DNA of 29,178 bases from assembly GCA_963646285.1 (NCBI GenBank), contig CAVIWF010000032.1:1-29178 (forward strand), read 5' to 3'. A model generated the notes under the pieces. That model ran no database searches. It had not been told where the DNA came from and was given only the letters and a program-made list of their open reading frames with translations. The stretch's first letter is position 1; each line of letters opens with the position of its first letter. Shown in pieces: positions 26,214 to 29,178 of the stretch. Source of the stretch: CAKUFA01 sp963646285 (GTDB taxonomy: Bacteria > Bacillota > Clostridia > Christensenellales > Aristaeellaceae). Position numbers and translations under genes: made by a program.

Positions 26214-26443
26214 GCTTTCCTGCTTTCGCCTGCTGCCCAATCACGCCGGTTGACCTTTGCCCCGGTTCCCTTGATTGCCGGAACGCAGTCAAGCGATTTT
26301 CCGGGGGTCTTTGGCCGCCGCCGGCCCGGATAGATTCGATTCGGGGACGGCATGATGCTGACATGCTGTCGTAGGGAGAGAAAGCGTCCAGCTTACACGC
26401 AAACGAACGAACGAGAACGAAGCTACATTGAGGAGGGAAACCT
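26214..26443 (+). promoter_or_regulatory. Long structured rpsL-rpsG intercistronic region
   Basis: The 230-base gap is long for this gene pair. It holds a CTTGA/TCAAG stem (26270-26274, 26289-26293) and a 9-bp hairpin GACGGCATG/CATGCTGTC with one G-U pair (26346-26354, 26362-26370), then a purine-rich stretch with repeated ACGA units ahead of the rpsG site GAGGAGGG. No good internal promoter is seen. In E. coli protein S7 represses its operon by binding between these two genes, so a similar site is the best guess. Confidence 0.5.
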
Positions 26444-26914
26444 ATGCCCCGTCGCGGATTTGTACCTAAGCGCGAGGTGCTGCCGGATCCTGTTTATGGG
26501 ACCACGACCGTTACCAAGCTGATTAACCAGATCATGCTGGATGGCAAGCGCGGTGTTGCCCAGAACGCTTGCTACAGCGCATTCGAAATGGTTGCTGAAA
26601 AGACCGGCAAGGACGCCAACGAGGTGTTCCAGGCTGCTCTGAATAACGTTGCTCCCCAGCTGGAAGTAAAGGCTCGCCGTGTAGGCGGCGCTACTTACCA
26701 GGTGCCTATGGAAATTCGCCCCGAGCGTCGTCAGACGCTGGCTCTGCGCTGGATCGTGGACTTTGCCCGTAAGCGCGGCGAAAAGACCATGGCCGAGCGT
26801 CTGTGCGGCGAAGTGATCGACGCCAGCAATAACACCGGCGCTGCTGTGAAGCGTAAGGAAGAAATGCACCGTATGGCCGAGGCCAACAAGGCGTTTGCCC
26901 ACTATCGGTGGTAA
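26444..26914 (+). CDS. rpsG: Ribosomal protein S7
   Basis: This 156-residue S7 protein has MPRRGFVPKREVLPDPVYG, VTKLINQIMLDGKRGVAQ and the NNVAPQLEVKARRVGGATYQVPMEIRPERRQTLALRW core, all typical. It nucleates assembly of the 30S head by binding 16S rRNA and usually represses its own operon. GAGGAGGG stands before the ATG. It follows rpsL after a long structured gap and precedes fusA by 57 bases. Confidence 0.98.
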   Translation: MPRRGFVPKREVLPDPVYGTTTVTKLINQIMLDGKRGVAQNACYSAFEMVAEKTGKDANEVFQAALNNVAPQLEVKARRVGGATYQVPMEIRPERRQTLALRWIVDFARKRGEKTMAERLCGEVIDASNNTGAAVKRKEEMHRMAEANKAFAHYRW

Positions 26915-26971
26915 TGAGCAATATCAGTTTTTCCCTGAAGCCTGCCACCGTAGAAAGGAGAGCGTAACACC

Positions 26972-29083
26972 ATGGCAAGAAGCCATCCGCTTGAGAGAGT
27001 GCGCAACATCGGTATTATGGCGCACATCGACGCCGGCAAGACGACGACGACCGAGCGTATTCTGTACTATACCGGCAAGACCCACCGCATTGGTGAGGTG
27101 CATGACGGCGCTGCCACCATGGACTGGATGGTCCAGGAACAGGAGCGCGGCATCACCATCACGTCTGCCGCTACCACCTGCATTTGGCACGATCCTCGTG
27201 ATCCCCAGAATCGCAACCGGACTTACCGGATCAACATCATCGACACCCCCGGCCACGTGGACTTCACCGTTGAGGTGGAGCGCTCCCTGCGCGTGCTGGA
27301 CGGCGCTGTTTCCGTCTTCTGCGCTAAGGGCGGCGTTGAGCCCCAGTCTGAAACCGTTTGGAAGCAGGCTGAGACCTACAAGGTGCCCCGTATGGCCTAT
27401 GTGAACAAGATGGACATCACCGGCGCAAACTTCTTCCGTGTCGTTGACATGATGAAGGAACGCCTGGGCGCCAACGCTGTGCCGATTCAGCTGCCCATCG
27501 GCGCCGAAGCTGATTTCCGCGGCATCATTGACCTGGTCAAGATGCGTGCTGAAGTCTACTACGACGATGAGGGCAAGGACGTGCGGGATGAGGACATCCC
27601 TGCCGACCTGATGGATCTGGCTCAGAAGTATCATGACGAGATGATCGAAAAGGTTGCTGAGACCGACGACGCTCTCATGGAAAAGTATTTCAGCGGTGAA
27701 GAGCTGACCACCGACGAAGTCATGGCTGCTATCCGTAAGGCCACCATCGCCTGCACCATGAACCCCGTGCTGTGCGGCACTTCCTACCGTAATAAGGGCG
27801 TACAGCCCCTGCTGGACGCAATCATCGAGTACATGCCCTCTCCTATGGACATTCCTGCCATTAAGGGCACCGATCCCGATGATCCTGAGAAGGAAATGGT
27901 TCGCCATCCCTCCGATGATGAACCCTTCTCTGCTCTGGCATTCAAGATCATGGTGGACCCCTTCGTTGGTAAGCTGGCCTTCTTCCGTGTCTACTCCGGC
28001 CACCTGGCTGCGGGCAGCTACGTGATGAACTCCACCAAGCAGAAGCGTGAGCGTATGAGCCGTATCATGCTGATGCACGCTAACCACCGTGAGGAAGTCA
28101 CCGACATCTACACCGGTGAAATCGCAGGCGCTGTGGGTCTGAAGGACACCACCACCGGCGACACCCTGTGCGATGAAAACAATCAGATCATTCTGGAATC
28201 CATGGTGTTCCCCGATCCTGTGATCGAGGTTGCCATTGAGCCCAAGACCAAGGCCGGTCAGGATAAGATGACCATGGCACTGCTGCGTCTGGCTGAAGAA
28301 GATCCTACCTTCAAGACCTACACCAATAAGGAAACCGGTCAGACCATTATCGCCGGCATGGGCGAGCTCCATCTGGAGATCATCGTTGACCGTCTGCTGC
28401 GTGAGTTCAAGGTGGAAGCTTCCGTTGGTAAGCCTCAGGTTACCTACAAGGCTACCATCCGCAAGGCTGTGAAGGCAGAAGGCCGCTTCGTCCGTCAGAC
28501 CGGTGGTCACGGCCAGTATGGTCACTGCTGGATCGAACTGTCCCCCAACGAACCCGGTAAGGGCTACGAATTTGAGTCCCGCATCGTGGGCGGCGTGATT
28601 CCCAAGGAATTCATCGCTCCTATCGATTCCGGTATTCAGGGCGCTGCCAAGGCTGGCTATCAGGGCTTCGAACTGGTAGACTTCAAGGCTGCCGTTGTGG
28701 ACGGTTCTTATCACGATGTTGACTCTTCTGCACAGGCTTACGAAATTGCCGGTTCTATGGCCTTCAAGGCTGCACTGGAAAAGGCAAACCCTGTGCTGAT
28801 GGAGCCCATGATGAAGGTGGAAATCATCGTTCCCGATCAGTATCTGGGCGACGTGATGGGCAACGTGTCCAGCCGTCGTGGCCGTGTGGACGGCACCGAG
28901 ATGCGTGGTCAGGATCAGATCATCCACGCCTTCGTTCCCCTGAGCGAAATGTTCGGCTACACCACCGACCTCCGTTCCCGTACCCAGGGCCGTGGCATGT
29001 TCACCATGCAGTTCGACCACTACGAGGAAGTGCCGAAGTCCGTGGCAGAGAAGATCATTGGCGAGCGGGCTAAGAAAGACTAA
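26972..29083 (+). CDS. fusA: Elongation factor G
   Basis: This 703-residue translational GTPase drives ribosome translocation. The P-loop is AHIDAGKTTTTER (about residues 17-29), followed by RGITITSAATT, DTPGHVDF and NKMD for GTP binding. Domain II begins near SALAFKIMVDPFVGKLAFFRVYSG, and domains IV-V carry GGHGQYGH and RGRGMFTMQFDHYEEVP-like endings. It is complete and of usual length. ATG at 26972 has a GAAAGGAG site 11 bases upstream. It is the third classic str-operon gene and is followed by tuf. Confidence 0.98.
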   Translation: MARSHPLERVRNIGIMAHIDAGKTTTTERILYYTGKTHRIGEVHDGAATMDWMVQEQERGITITSAATTCIWHDPRDPQNRNRTYRINIIDTPGHVDFTVEVERSLRVLDGAVSVFCAKGGVEPQSETVWKQAETYKVPRMAYVNKMDITGANFFRVVDMMKERLGANAVPIQLPIGAEADFRGIIDLVKMRAEVYYDDEGKDVRDEDIPADLMDLAQKYHDEMIEKVAETDDALMEKYFSGEELTTDEVMAAIRKATIACTMNPVLCGTSYRNKGVQPLLDAIIEYMPSPMDIPAIKGTDPDDPEKEMVRHPSDDEPFSALAFKIMVDPFVGKLAFFRVYSGHLAAGSYVMNSTKQKRERMSRIMLMHANHREEVTDIYTGEIAGAVGLKDTTTGDTLCDENNQIILESMVFPDPVIEVAIEPKTKAGQDKMTMALLRLAEEDPTFKTYTNKETGQTIIAGMGELHLEIIVDRLLREFKVEASVGKPQVTYKATIRKAVKAEGRFVRQTGGHGQYGHCWIELSPNEPGKGYEFESRIVGGVIPKEFIAPIDSGIQGAAKAGYQGFELVDFKAAVVDGSYHDVDSSAQAYEIAGSMAFKAALEKANPVLMEPMMKVEIIVPDQYLGDVMGNVSSRRGRVDGTEMRGQDQIIHAFVPLSEMFGYTTDLRSRTQGRGMFTMQFDHYEEVPKSVAEKIIGERAKKD

Positions 29084-29128
29084 TTTACTTCATTGAGATA
29101 CTTGCAATGAACGAGGAGGAATTTTCCC

Positions 29129-29178
29129 ATGGCTAAGGAGCATTACGAGCGGAAAAAGCCCCATGTCAACATTGGCAC
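29129..29178 (+). CDS. tuf: Elongation factor Tu, start only
   Basis: The frame begins MAKEHYERKKPHVNIGT after a GAGGAGGA site and runs off the window. This is the invariant EF-Tu N-terminus leading to the GTP-binding loop. It lies 45 bases after fusA in the same direction, the normal final gene of the str operon. Confidence 0.95.
   Translation, partial: MAKEHYERKKPHVNIG

Noticed and set aside
26390..26425. Tandem ACGA-like units before rpsG as a possible repeat array
   Set aside because: Only a few imperfect units over about 20 bases; not an array.

Overview
The window looks like a chromosomal segment of an uncultured, moderately GC-rich gut Firmicute of the class Clostridia. The RNA polymerase and str-operon proteins are of Firmicutes type, ribosome binding sites are strong AGGAGG-like sequences, and housekeeping promoters are near-perfect TTGACA-17-TATAAT. 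No species can be named from sequence alone. No tRNA, rRNA or CRISPR array was seen.

Layout. (1) About 1-3100: a minus-strand operon for a RibD-type reductase, a cupin, a carboxymuconolactone-decarboxylase-like protein and an aldo/keto reductase. It is divergent from a MerR-family regulator, and the intergenic region holds a 19-bp-spacer promoter typical of MerR control. This reads as an electrophile or aldehyde detoxification unit. (2) About 3100-8060: a heavily decayed prophage. It keeps a MuF-type head protein with a C-terminal HNHP/JAB-like domain, a second orphan copy of that C-terminus, small paralogous genes after each copy, a YjcQ-like protein, a truncated gp10-like protein, a tail-chaperone-like protein, the N-terminus of a tail protein and a scrap of an IS1182-type transposase. 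Several pieces are frameshifted or abruptly fused. (3) 8136-16338: a minus-strand sugar-utilisation operon. From the promoter it reads: solute-binding protein, two ABC permeases, a GH95-type enzyme, a Gfo/Idh/MocA dehydrogenase and a GH140/DUF4038 apiosidase-like enzyme. The three enzymes lack signal peptides, so oligosaccharides are probably imported and then trimmed in the cytoplasm. GH140 together with GH95 suggests side chains of rhamnogalacturonan-II. (4) 16535-24234: rpoC and rpoB on the minus strand with promoter, terminator and an intercistronic hairpin. (5) 24357-29178: on the plus strand an exported metallo-beta-lactamase-fold protein, then the str operon (L7Ae-like gene, rpsL, rpsG, fusA, start of tuf).

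Points of most interest: the duplicated phage MuF C-terminal module with paired small genes; the candidate RG-II import and trimming operon with its own operator-like dyad; rpoBC facing away from the str operon instead of running into it; arginine at S12 position 88, a streptomycin-resistance position; a dyad centred on the rpoB -35 box; and a long structured rpsL-rpsG gap. No single wholly new system is proven here. The orphan MuF C-terminal modules are the best candidate for something poorly described.
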